From Leuconostoc pseudomesenteroides KCTC 3652 (GTDB taxonomy: Bacteria > Bacillota > Bacilli > Lactobacillales > Lactobacillaceae), in the NCBI RefSeq assembly GCF_014634745.1, contig NZ_BMBP01000001.1, forward strand, positions 124,001 to 188,000: DNA of 64,000 nucleotides, written 5' to 3'. Shown piece after piece: positions 26,362 through 33,910 of the stretch; position 1 is the stretch's first letter, and each line of letters starts with the position of its first letter. The position numbers and the translations under genes were made by a program. The notes under the pieces were generated by a model. That model worked only from the letters and a program-made list of their open reading frames with translations. It made no database searches and was not told the origin of the DNA.

Positions 26362-28017
26362 GCCAGTAATTCGACCTTTTTCATCAATATCAATGTCTAA
26401 TGCTGCCGGATGTTTTGGCAAACCAGGCATTGTCATAATATTACCTGTCAGTGCAACCAAGAAACCAGCGCCTAACTTAGGGACAAATTCACGAATATGA
26501 ATAGCAAAGTCTTTTGGTGCTCCTAACTTTTTAGCATCATCAGAAAGAGAATATTGCGTTTTAGCCATAATAATTGGTAGTTTATCCCAGCCACGAGCTT
26601 CAAATTCTTTTAGTTGCTTTTGAGCTTTGTCAGATAACACAACAGTTTCGCCACCATAAATCGTTTGGACAATAGCATTAAGTTTATCGGTTGCAGAATC
26701 ATTAGGTTGATAAAGTGGTGTAAAATCAGATTCCTGTGCTGCTTTTTCAATGACAGCTTGTGCTAAGTCTTTTGCCCCTTCGCCACCCTTAGCCCAAACC
26801 TCTGTCGTATAGGCGGTTGCGCCAAATTGTGCAACATAATCTTTAATGACTGCTAGTTCTTGTGGTGTGTCGGCGGTGAAACGGTTAATTGCCACAACAA
26901 CCGGTACACCATAACGATTCATCGCCGTTAAATGCTGCCCTAAGTTTTCTAATCCAGCGGACAAAGCTTCAATATTTTCATCGTTTAAGTCGCCCAGTGC
27001 CACACCACCATGATGCTTCAGTGCGCGAATGGTCGCTACAATAACAATTGCATCCGGTGTTTTCCCTAATAATGGGACTTTAACATCGAGGAATTTTTCA
27101 CCACCTAAGTCAGCTCCAAATCCAGCCTCCGTAACCACGTAATCAGCCAATTGTAGCGCTGTTTTTGTTGCCAAAATCGAGTTCGTTCCTTGCGCGATGT
27201 TTGCAAATGGGCCACCATGAATGATTGCCGGTGTATGTGCCAGTGTCTGTACCAAATTAGGTTTAATAGCATCTTTAAGCAAGACTGTTAATGCACCTGC
27301 TACACCCAAATCAGCAACAGTAACTGGTTCTTTGTCGTAAGTATAGCCAACGACAATACGATTAATACGCGCCTTCAGATCCATTAGATCAGTTGATAGC
27401 GTCAAAATAGCCATTAATTCAGATGCAACAGTAATATCAAATCCATCTTCACGAGGCACACCAGAAGTCGGTCCCCCTAGACCAACAGTCACATGTCGTA
27501 AAGCGCGATCATTAATATCCACTACACGTTTCCACAAGATGCGACGTGGATCAAGGTTGAGAGGATTTCCCTGATGTAAACTGTTGTCAAGCACTGCCGA
27601 CAAAGTATCATGTGCCGAAGTAAGCGCATGAAAATCACCAGTAAAATGCAAATTAATGTCTGCCATTGGCACAACCTGCGCATAACCACCACCCGTTGCA
27701 CCACCTTTCAGCCCCATAACTGGGCCTAATGATGGTTCACGAAGCGCAATCATCGTATTTTTACCAGCTAATTTAAGCGCATCAGCTAAACCAACTGTCA
27801 CGGTTGATTTGCCTTCTCCAGCAGGTGTTGGATTAATTGAAGTAACCAAAATGAGTTTACCCAAATCAGTTGATCGATTAACTTCAGGATCCAACTTGAT
27901 TTTCGCTTTATCATAACCGTAGGGTTCAATTTCTTGAGGCTGTAATCCCGCGCTGGCAGCAATTTCAGAGATAGGTGTAATTTTAGCAGCTTGTGCAATT
28001 TCAATATCTGTTGGCAT
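26353..28017 (-). CDS. fhs: Formate--tetrahydrofolate ligase
   Basis: Fhs makes 10-formyl-THF from formate, ATP and THF, the one-carbon donor used by PurN and PurH. The 554-residue protein starts [16 protein letters not shown], with a P-loop-like [18 protein letters not shown] and the [19 protein letters not shown] block. I moved the start to 28017, where AGAGGA lies 8 bases upstream; an in-frame ATG 42 bases earlier has no such site. It is monocistronic with its own promoter. Confidence 0.96.
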   Translation of the reverse strand: MPTDIEIAQAAKITPISEIAASAGLQPQEIEPYGYDKAKIKLDPEVNRSTDLGKLILVTSINPTPAGEGKSTVTVGLADALKLAGKNTMIALREPSLGPVMGLKGGATGGGYAQVVPMADINLHFTGDFHALTSAHDTLSAVLDNSLHQGNPLNLDPRRILWKRVVDINDRALRHVTVGLGGPTSGVPREDGFDITVASELMAILTLSTDLMDLKARINRIVVGYTYDKEPVTVADLGVAGALTVLLKDAIKPNLVQTLAHTPAIIHGGPFANIAQGTNSILATKTALQLADYVVTEAGFGADLGGEKFLDVKVPLLGKTPDAIVIVATIRALKHHGGVALGDLNDENIEALSAGLENLGQHLTAMNRYGVPVVVAINRFTADTPQELAVIKDYVAQFGATAYTTEVWAKGGEGAKDLAQAVIEKAAQESDFTPLYQPNDSATDKLNAIVQTIYGGETVVLSDKAQKQLKEFEARGWDKLPIIMAKTQYSLSDDAKKLGAPKDFAIHIREFVPKLGAGFLVALTGNIMTMPGLPKHPAALDIDIDEKGRITGLF

Positions 28018-28091
28018 GAATTTATCCTCTTTGATCATAGTACACATTTCAAAAATCAATGTGATAGTTGGTTAATATTTACGTTAAATTC

Positions 28092-28120
28092 ATTATAACT
28101 AAAGTTCATCTCTACGACAA
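28092..28120 (-). promoter_or_regulatory. fhs promoter
   Basis: Minus strand: TTGTCG (28115-28120), 17 bp, TATAAT (28092-28097), about 75 bases before the fhs start. Confidence 0.7.
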
Positions 28121-28185
28121 TTCTTATGGCCAATCAATCAGTTGAAACGCTGAAATCAACTTTAAAGCGAAATTCTAAAGAAAAA

Positions 28186-28235
28186 AACTGAAAAATCAGC
28201 CTGCAAACATTTGTCATCAAACTTATTTTTCAGTT
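28186..28235. repeat. 11-bp inverted repeat with a long loop
   Basis: AACTGAAAAAT (28186-28196) pairs perfectly with ATTTTTCAGTT (28225-28235) around a 28-base loop. It lies between the 46-residue gene and the fhs promoter and may act as a weak transcription end for the small gene. Confidence 0.45.
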
Positions 28236-28248
28236 ACATTTATTCATA

Positions 28249-28389
28249 CTATTTGTCAATTTCTTTTTTACTGTCTTTTCGGAAGTCTTTAGCAGCTTCT
28301 TGCACAGCATCCTCTACACTACCTACTGCCTTTTTAACAACATTAGCAGATGACTTACCTGCATTGCTCATCAACTTATTTTTTGTCAC
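28249..28389 (-). CDS. Small charged protein of unknown function (46 aa)
   Basis: A GTG start is preceded by a strong AGGAGG ribosome site 9 bases upstream and followed by 45 further codons. The protein begins with Thr-Lys-Asn-Lys and its middle reads SANVVKKAVGSVEDAVQEAA, then DFRKDSKKEIDK. It is rich in Lys, Glu, Asp, Ala and Val with a heptad-like pattern, predicting one amphipathic helix; there is no membrane segment or Cys. It recalls small stress proteins of the CsbD kind in composition only. The strong ribosome site is the main support. Confidence 0.6.
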   Translation of the reverse strand: MTKNKLMSNAGKSSANVVKKAVGSVEDAVQEAAKDFRKDSKKEIDK

Positions 28390-28476
28390 CGTAATTCGCC
28401 TCCTTGCATTTTAACGATAACACTAATTTCTGTTTTGATAACCTCAGTGTATACCATCAAATATTTGAAAGCAACT

Positions 28477-28532
28477 AAAAAGCCCAACAAACGAAGACTA
28501 TATCAGGATAAACATATGTCGTTTGTTGGACT
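28477..28532 (-). terminator. Intrinsic terminator downstream of purD
   Basis: Minus strand: a 14-bp stem (28519-28532 with 28481-28494, one G-U pair), a 24-base loop, then TTTT. Confidence 0.75.
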
Positions 28533-28562
28533 AGTAATACAGGGAGTATCACAAGAATAGTG
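28477..28562 (-). ncRNA. Candidate small RNA downstream of purD
   Basis: A perfect -10 TATAAT at 28569-28574, with TGACAA 18 bp upstream, predicts a start near 28562. The transcript would end at a strong intrinsic terminator at 28477, giving about 86 bases. No ribosome site or good ORF lies inside. The alternative is that the hairpin only ends purD mRNA. Confidence 0.4.
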
Positions 28563-28715
28563 TATACCATTATAGTTATAATATCGGATTTTTTGTCAGG
28601 TTTCTTACCATCATCACTGAATCATCAAAAAGATGTATTTAATGACTATACTTTTGAAAGCAGTTTTCAACAATATTGGTGCAGCGAGTTCTTTTGAAAA
28701 CATTGACCATTCCGA

Positions 28716-29954
28716 TTATTCGACAGCTTGATAGCCAATGTCATGCCGAAATTCTAATGCCATATCAATCTTATCAAGTACTTCATATAATTGCTTTTGA
28801 GCCACCGCAATAGTTTTTTGATGATGGACAACCGTTAAAACGCGCCCTCCCTTGGTCACTAACTGACCATTTTGCAGTGACACACCGGCATAATTAACCG
28901 GATAAGGTATTTCTGGAACTCTTAAACCATTTTGTGGTGCTTCAGGATAACCAGGTGACGCTAGTACCACACCAAGATAGATGTCTTCTTCTTGCCATTT
29001 TGTAGTAGGTTGATTGCCTTGTAATAATTGCATAATTAGGTCATAAAAATCACCTGTATATTGTGGTAACACAACTTGTGCTTCAGGATCACCAAATCGG
29101 ACATTAAATTCAATCACTTTTGGTCCTTGTAACGTCAACATCACACCAGTATAAAGTACGCCAGAAAACGGTATTTTTTCAGACGACATGGCTTTAATGG
29201 TAGGTTCGACTAACATATTAATCGTTTGCCGGCGAATCGTATCTGAAATCCAAGTCACTGGACTATACGCACCCATTCCACCCGTATTAGGTCCTTTATC
29301 ACCATCAAAGCGGCGTTTATGATCCTGCGCCAACGGTGCGTGAGTCATCTGACCATTGTGACCAACTAACGTGAAAACTGAAAATTCAACACCGTCCAAA
29401 TATTCTTCAATAACTAGTTTAGCATCACTTTGTTGTTGATATAGTTCATCTAAATAAATTTCCCCGTCGTTTCTATTATTGATAATTGTGACACCTTTTC
29501 CCAATGCCAGACCATCTAACTTGAATACAACAGGAAAATCAAATAACTCTAAACTAGCTTGAGCCGCGGAACGCGATGTGACGGTTTGTGCATTGGCTGT
29601 GGGAATGTGATACTTTTTTAAAATGTTTTTCGTGAATGACTTGGAACCTTCGAGCTGTGCTGCTTTTTTTGATGGTCCAAATATAGCCAGTCCAGACGCT
29701 TCAAAAACGTCCACAATTCCTAACGTTAAAGGTTCTTCACTACCAACAAAGGTCAAATCAATTTGTTGGCTTCGAGCAAAATCTCGCAAGGCTGTTAATT
29801 CCGTAACAGCAATATCTTGACAAGTAATGCCACTTTTAGCCATACCATCATTTCCTGGTGCAACAATCACTTCATCCACTTGGGGACTTCGCAAAAAGGT
29901 CTGCGCAAGTGCGTGTTCACGTGCACCAGAGCCAACAATTAGTACTTTTGACAT
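28716..29954 (-). CDS. purD: Phosphoribosylamine--glycine ligase
   Basis: PurD joins glycine to phosphoribosylamine, the second step to IMP. The 412-residue ATP-grasp enzyme begins MSKVLIVGSGAREHALA and contains PVVFKLDGLALGKGVTI, HKRRFDGDKGPNTGGMGAYSP and the VIEFNVRFGDPEAQVVLP signature. I use ATG at 29954, after GGATGG; an ATG 9 bases earlier lacks a site. Unusually, it is not at the end of the pur operon but alone 17 kb away. PurBox-like sites in its leader suggest shared control. Confidence 0.96.
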   Translation of the reverse strand: MSKVLIVGSGAREHALAQTFLRSPQVDEVIVAPGNDGMAKSGITCQDIAVTELTALRDFARSQQIDLTFVGSEEPLTLGIVDVFEASGLAIFGPSKKAAQLEGSKSFTKNILKKYHIPTANAQTVTSRSAAQASLELFDFPVVFKLDGLALGKGVTIINNRNDGEIYLDELYQQQSDAKLVIEEYLDGVEFSVFTLVGHNGQMTHAPLAQDHKRRFDGDKGPNTGGMGAYSPVTWISDTIRRQTINMLVEPTIKAMSSEKIPFSGVLYTGVMLTLQGPKVIEFNVRFGDPEAQVVLPQYTGDFYDLIMQLLQGNQPTTKWQEEDIYLGVVLASPGYPEAPQNGLRVPEIPYPVNYAGVSLQNGQLVTKGGRVLTVVHHQKTIAVAQKQLYEVLDKIDMALEFRHDIGYQAVE

Positions 29955-30035
29955 AATTACCATCCATATTTTTATTTCTTACTTACATATTTTAACAATA
30001 ATCAGCAGCCATTTGTACGGTTATATACATTATTT

Positions 30036-30086
30036 AAACGAATTATTTCGTTTCAAAGTGGTAAATCACTATAAAATACGAACAAT
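30036..30086. promoter_or_regulatory. PurBox-like sites upstream of purD
   Basis: AAATACGAACAAT (30074-30086) matches the PurR box AWWWCCGAACWWT at 12 of 13 positions. A second CGAA site is part of the palindrome AAACGAA-TTAT-TTCGTTT (30036-30053). These tie purD to the pur operon. Confidence 0.6.
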
Positions 30087-30117
30087 AAAAAACGTCATCA
30101 CTATGATGACGTTTTTT
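30087..30117. terminator. Terminator of the R-ADH gene, bidirectional
   Basis: A 14-bp perfect stem (six A then CGTCATCA, and its complement) around a 3-base loop. It follows the R-ADH stop and abuts the purD PurBox. Confidence 0.9.
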
Positions 30118-30122
30118 ATTAT

Positions 30123-30881
30123 TTACTGTGCCAAGTAACCACCGTCTACAACAAATTCTGATCCTGTTGCAAACTTCGACTCTTCACTAGCCAAATAAAC
30201 AGCCATGTAGGCAATATCATTTGGCTCACCAATGTGGCCCATTGGTGTCTGTGTACGTTGTGATTGTGCTTCTTCAGCACCAGGAATATTTTCTACTAGT
30301 GGTGTCTTGATATACCCTGGATGAATCGTGTTAACACGCAAATTATAATCGTTTAATGCAGCGTGTAATGCTGCTGACTTACTCAAAATTCGTACACCAC
30401 CCTTTGAGTGGTTGTAAGCAGCCAAGTTAGGGTCACCAACAAAACCCTCAATTGATGACATATTAATAATTGAAGCACCACCAGGTTGATTCTTCATATA
30501 TTGAATGCCATACTTAGTACCCAAAAATACGCCATCAGAATTAATTGATTGCAAGAACTTCCAGTCTTCAAAAGTTGTTTCTTCAATGTTTTTAGCAATC
30601 GCGATACCCGCATTGTTAACCACAGTATCAACGTGTCCAAACCACTTAATTGTGTTTTCAAAGAGATCAATCCAACCTTGTTCATCTGAAGCATCGTGCT
30701 GTACAAATCGTGCCACTGATTCATCACCAATTGACTTTACTGCTTCCTCACCAACATTGGCGCGACGTCCTGTGATAACAACTTTTGCACCTTCTTCAAC
30801 AAACTTCTGAGCAATAGCCAATCCGATACCAAGTGTACCACCTGTAACAATTGCAACTTTGTTCTTTAAACGATCTACCAT
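30123..30881 (-). CDS. NADP-dependent (R)-specific alcohol dehydrogenase (short-chain)
   Basis: The 252-residue SDR closely resembles the well-known Lactobacillus brevis R-ADH. It shares GGTLGIGLAIA, the SSIEGFVGDP stretch, GYIKTPLVE, QRTQTPMGHIGEPNDIAY and the C-terminal GSEFVVDGGYLAQ whose last residues bind magnesium. Ser143, Tyr156 and Lys160 (approximate) form the catalytic site. Gly38-Arg39-Arg40 after the second strand favours NADP. It reduces prochiral ketones; the natural substrate is unclear. The start is at 30881, after AAGGGG; a longer frame upstream has no site. Confidence 0.93.
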   Translation of the reverse strand: MVDRLKNKVAIVTGGTLGIGLAIAQKFVEEGAKVVITGRRANVGEEAVKSIGDESVARFVQHDASDEQGWIDLFENTIKWFGHVDTVVNNAGIAIAKNIEETTFEDWKFLQSINSDGVFLGTKYGIQYMKNQPGGASIINMSSIEGFVGDPNLAAYNHSKGGVRILSKSAALHAALNDYNLRVNTIHPGYIKTPLVENIPGAEEAQSQRTQTPMGHIGEPNDIAYMAVYLASEESKFATGSEFVVDGGYLAQ

Positions 30882-30912
30882 GAAAATTCCCCTTTTTTCT
30901 TTTATATTGTTT

Positions 30913-30921
30913 ATTATATCA
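30913..30921 (-). promoter_or_regulatory. Extended -10 promoter of R-ADH
   Basis: Minus strand TGATATAAT with a perfect hexamer (30913-30918). The -35 position has only a weak TGAACT or GAACTT. Confidence 0.65.
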
Positions 30922-30949
30922 CAAGTTTTGTTCAAAAGTTCACTATCTT

Positions 30950-30963
30950 TGTAAGCGTTCACA
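30950..30963. promoter_or_regulatory. CcpA cre site
   Basis: TGTAAGCGTTCACA fits the cre consensus TGWAANCGNTNWCA at every fixed position. Its centre is about 50 bases upstream of the predicted start, a place where CcpA often activates rather than represses. Confidence 0.8.
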
Positions 30964-30985
30964 TTTATTTCAAATTTTAATCATT

Positions 30986-31010
30986 AAAAAAACCAGCTTT
31001 CGCTGGCTTT
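30986..31010 (-). terminator. Terminator of the prs-SGNH-AKR unit
   Basis: Minus strand: AAAGCCAGC-GAAA-GCTGG then seven T, overlapping the stop codon of the aldo/keto reductase gene. Confidence 0.85.
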
Positions 31011-32001
31011 ACTTTGACAATATTGATTCAATTGTTGTTAATTCATCACCAGAAAATGTCAAATTATCTGAAAACTTTAAATTATCAATCAAATGAGCGA
31101 CATTACTTGCCCCAATGACAACACTTGCAACGCGACGATCCTTCAATAACCAAGCTAAAGCCATTTGTGAGAGCGATTGGCCTCTTTGTTGGGCAATCTC
31201 GTTTAAAGCATTTAATTTGTCAATTAAATCTACTTTACCATTTTCAAATAATACGGCGTTTGTACGATGAATTGGATAATCATCTGGTATGTCATTAAGG
31301 TACTTCGATGTTAATAAGCCTTCAGCTAATGGTCCATAGGCAACGAGACCAGCATGATTTTGATCCAAAACTTCTAATAAACCGTCGCTTTCTGCGGTGC
31401 GATTAAGCATATTGTACGAAACTTGGTTGCCAATAAATGGCGTGCCTAGTGTCTCAAAAATTTTCGCAATTGCAGCTGTTTGTTCAGCATTGTAATTTGA
31501 AACGCCCACATATAGTGCTTTGCCTTGCTTAACAATCAAATCTAACGCTCGGGCAGTTTCTTCAAGACGTGTGTTCGGATCCCAACGATGAGCATAAAAT
31601 ATGTCAACGTAATCTAATCCCATTCGCTGCAAACTGAGGTCTAACGCTGCCACCAACGTTTTTTTACCGGAAAATTCACCCAGTGGCCCAGGCCACATAT
31701 GATAGCCAGCTTTAGTCGTAATCACCAATTCATCACGATATGGCTTTAAGTCTTGTCGAAATACCTGTCCAAATGTTTCTTCGGCTGTACCATTACTTGG
31801 GCCATAATTTGAAGCATTATCAAAGCTAAAAATGCCGCTGTCAAAAGCCTTCAAAATAACTTTTTTTGAGTTTTCTAATGGCATTTGATCACCTAAGTTT
31901 CGCCATAAACCAAAAGAAACTGCTGGCAAAATCAACCCTGAATCGCTCACCCGACGATAAGGTAACTTTTCATAACGTTGCTCATCTGCTGCATATACCA
32001 T
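31009..32001 (-). CDS. Aldo/keto reductase, YghZ-like
   Basis: The 330-residue TIM-barrel reductase carries LPAVSFGLWRNLG, FDNASNYGPSNGTAEETFG with the catalytic Asp and Tyr, the Lys in VITTKAGYHMWPG and the His in FYAHRWDPNTRLEET. This set is that of the AKR14 group, which includes YghZ (glyceraldehyde 3-phosphate and methylglyoxal reductase). The start overlaps the SGNH stop (TAATG) with GGAGG upstream. The substrate is unknown; a detoxification role is inferred. Confidence 0.9.
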   Translation of the reverse strand: MVYAADEQRYEKLPYRRVSDSGLILPAVSFGLWRNLGDQMPLENSKKVILKAFDSGIFSFDNASNYGPSNGTAEETFGQVFRQDLKPYRDELVITTKAGYHMWPGPLGEFSGKKTLVAALDLSLQRMGLDYVDIFYAHRWDPNTRLEETARALDLIVKQGKALYVGVSNYNAEQTAAIAKIFETLGTPFIGNQVSYNMLNRTAESDGLLEVLDQNHAGLVAYGPLAEGLLTSKYLNDIPDDYPIHRTNAVLFENGKVDLIDKLNALNEIAQQRGQSLSQMALAWLLKDRRVASVVIGASNVAHLIDNLKFSDNLTFSGDELTTIESILSK

Positions 32002-32891
32002 TATTTCAATTCCTCCAAAATTAATTTTGCAATACGTTCATGATCGGCGACAGTTGGATGAACACGATCTGTGGCAATTTGCCATTTGTTTGTATTGATA
32101 AACGTTAATGATTCAAATCGTGACATCTCATTTCGAAAAACAGTTTCAAATGCGCCATTAAACGGTAATAATATAAAAATTTTTGCATCATGGAAACGTT
32201 TGATAATCTCTAATAAATAGACACGCAATCCAAATGCAAAGTCCTGTGGACTGGCACCATAGTTCAAATCATTGGTACCATAATTAACGACTACTATATC
32301 GGTTGAAACCAATGGTCGTGGCACATTGCGCGCAACATGCCATAATGATTCAATTGCAGTTGGTACTTGAAACGGTGCAAAAGGTGTTAGCCCTGAGCCA
32401 CCATAAGCAATGCGTGCCAATGGTTTTTGTAGTGCTTTAGAAACCAACACGGGATAACTCAACTCTGGGTGATCACCATCTGATGCCATGTCTTCACCTA
32501 CCGTAATCGAATCACCGACAAAAGTAAGAAATGGCTGTGACTCCGTAATGGGCGAAACCAAACCATCATCAATCGACATTGACAATAGTTTTAACGGAGA
32601 TGCCCAAAATAAGGCTTGTTCTTTTTGCCAAGTGCGCAATACCAGATCATGGCGACCATCTTGAACGGATATGTTAACCTGACCAGTTGAATCGACAACA
32701 ATATCTTGCCAATCAATATTATTAGAGGAATATGCTAACGTAATATTGCTGTTTTGATTAGCAAAAACCAACCTTATTTTTTTGACACCATCAGTTATAA
32801 AACTTAATGAAGCCCCAAGCTGTGTTGTGACGTAATAATCTTCCTGTTGCGCCCACTCAGGAGACAACAGTGGCTTTAAATCAATCATCAT
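32001..32891 (-). CDS. SGNH/GDSL hydrolase with N-terminal beta domain
   Basis: The 296-residue protein has a beta-rich N-terminal domain (about 1-130). The SGNH catalytic domain follows: FVGDSITVGED with the nucleophile Ser, the oxyanion Gly in AYGGSGL, VVNYGTNDLNYG with Asn, and DRVHPTVADHE with Asp and His. Two-domain proteins of this kind are carbohydrate or acyl esterases. There is no signal peptide, so it acts inside the cell. It overlaps prs by 4 bases and continues into the reductase gene. Confidence 0.88.
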   Translation of the reverse strand: MMIDLKPLLSPEWAQQEDYYVTTQLGASLSFITDGVKKIRLVFANQNSNITLAYSSNNIDWQDIVVDSTGQVNISVQDGRHDLVLRTWQKEQALFWASPLKLLSMSIDDGLVSPITESQPFLTFVGDSITVGEDMASDGDHPELSYPVLVSKALQKPLARIAYGGSGLTPFAPFQVPTAIESLWHVARNVPRPLVSTDIVVVNYGTNDLNYGASPQDFAFGLRVYLLEIIKRFHDAKIFILLPFNGAFETVFRNEMSRFESLTFINTNKWQIATDRVHPTVADHERIAKLILEELK

Positions 32892-33859
32892 AATGTAACA
32901 TCCAAATTATCTTGACTTTTTAAAACGTCTTGAATACTTTCAAAGGCATCTACACGTTTTAGTGCCTCAGCAAACGGTGCCGCCACAGATAACTTGATCA
33001 GCTTGCTGAATTCCTTTTTAGCAGGCACTTCAATTGTATTTGTCACAATGACCTGTTTGATGTGAGACTGATCCAACAATTGGCTGGCTTTGTTAGATAA
33101 AACGGCATGAGTTGCAACAGCATAAATAACATCAACCCCTGCATCATTCAACGCTTTACTTGACTGCACCATGCTCGACCCAGTATCAATAATATCATCA
33201 ACCAAAATAGCGCGTTTGCCACTCACATCCCCTGTAATCTGATATGAAAACTCATTGGTGTCCTTGTCTAAACGATGGTCAACAATCGCCCATTGGGCAT
33301 GTAACAATTTGGCGAATTTACGAGCTCGTGCGACACTTGAATGCCCCGGCGCAACCACTACCAAATCATCCCCGAGCAAATTATTTTCATAAAAATAGTG
33401 GCCAAGCGCTGGCATAGCAATCAAATGATCAACTGGAATATCAAAGAATCCTTGTACCTGATCTGCGTGTAAATCCATCGTCATAACCCGCTTAACACCT
33501 TGAGACTCAAGCATATCAGCAATTAATCGTGCCGAAATTGGTTCTCGTGAGCGTGCTTTTCTATCCGCGCGTGCGTAACCAAAGTATGGAATCACTACGT
33601 TTATTGAGTTGGCAGAGGCCCGTCTGGCAGCATCAATAAAAATCATCAAACGCATAAAGTTTTCATTAACGGGATCTGAAATACCTTGGATAACATAAAC
33701 ATCACGACCACGAACGGTGTTTTCAATTCGTTCATAAATTTCATTGTCAGCAAAGGTTTTCACATCAATCGGGGATAGCGGCTTGCCCAAAATAGTTGAT
33801 ATTTCCTGTGCAAGTTGGTTATTACTACCAAGATTAAACAATTGATACGCTGGGGTCAT
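32888..33859 (-). CDS. prs: Ribose-phosphate pyrophosphokinase (PRPP synthetase)
   Basis: Prs makes PRPP, the starting material of purine, pyrimidine and NAD synthesis. The 323-residue protein has FADNEIYERIENTVRGRDVYVIQ, YFGYARADRKARSREPISARL, the metal-site MTMDLHADQVQGFFD and the PRPP loop ILVDDIIDTGSS. I use ATG at 33859, since GGAG lies 7 bases upstream; the earlier ATG at 33871 includes that site in its codons. A perfect TATAAT (33891-33896) lies upstream. A housekeeping prs may exist elsewhere. Confidence 0.95.
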   Translation of the reverse strand: MTPAYQLFNLGSNNQLAQEISTILGKPLSPIDVKTFADNEIYERIENTVRGRDVYVIQGISDPVNENFMRLMIFIDAARRASANSINVVIPYFGYARADRKARSREPISARLIADMLESQGVKRVMTMDLHADQVQGFFDIPVDHLIAMPALGHYFYENNLLGDDLVVVAPGHSSVARARKFAKLLHAQWAIVDHRLDKDTNEFSYQITGDVSGKRAILVDDIIDTGSSMVQSSKALNDAGVDVIYAVATHAVLSNKASQLLDQSHIKQVIVTNTIEVPAKKEFSKLIKLSVAAPFAEALKRVDAFESIQDVLKSQDNLDVTL

Positions 33860-33910
33860 GTGATTCTCCATTCATTATTGTTCTGATTCTATTATACTAT
33901 ATGAAAACGA

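Larger units (their letters stand above)
28390..28715. other. Gene-free stretch between purD and the 46-aa gene
   Basis: No supported coding frame. It holds a possible promoter and hairpin terminator for a small RNA (given separately). Near purD it also has a low-complexity AT-rich part in which I see no clear signal. Confidence 0.5.

Noticed and set aside
28211-28414. Plus-strand 67-codon frame
   Set aside because: It lies opposite the 46-residue gene, which has a strong ribosome site; the plus frame has none.
28477-28552. 26-codon frame inside the candidate small RNA
   Set aside because: It starts with GTG without any ribosome site and runs through the terminator stem, so coding is unlikely.
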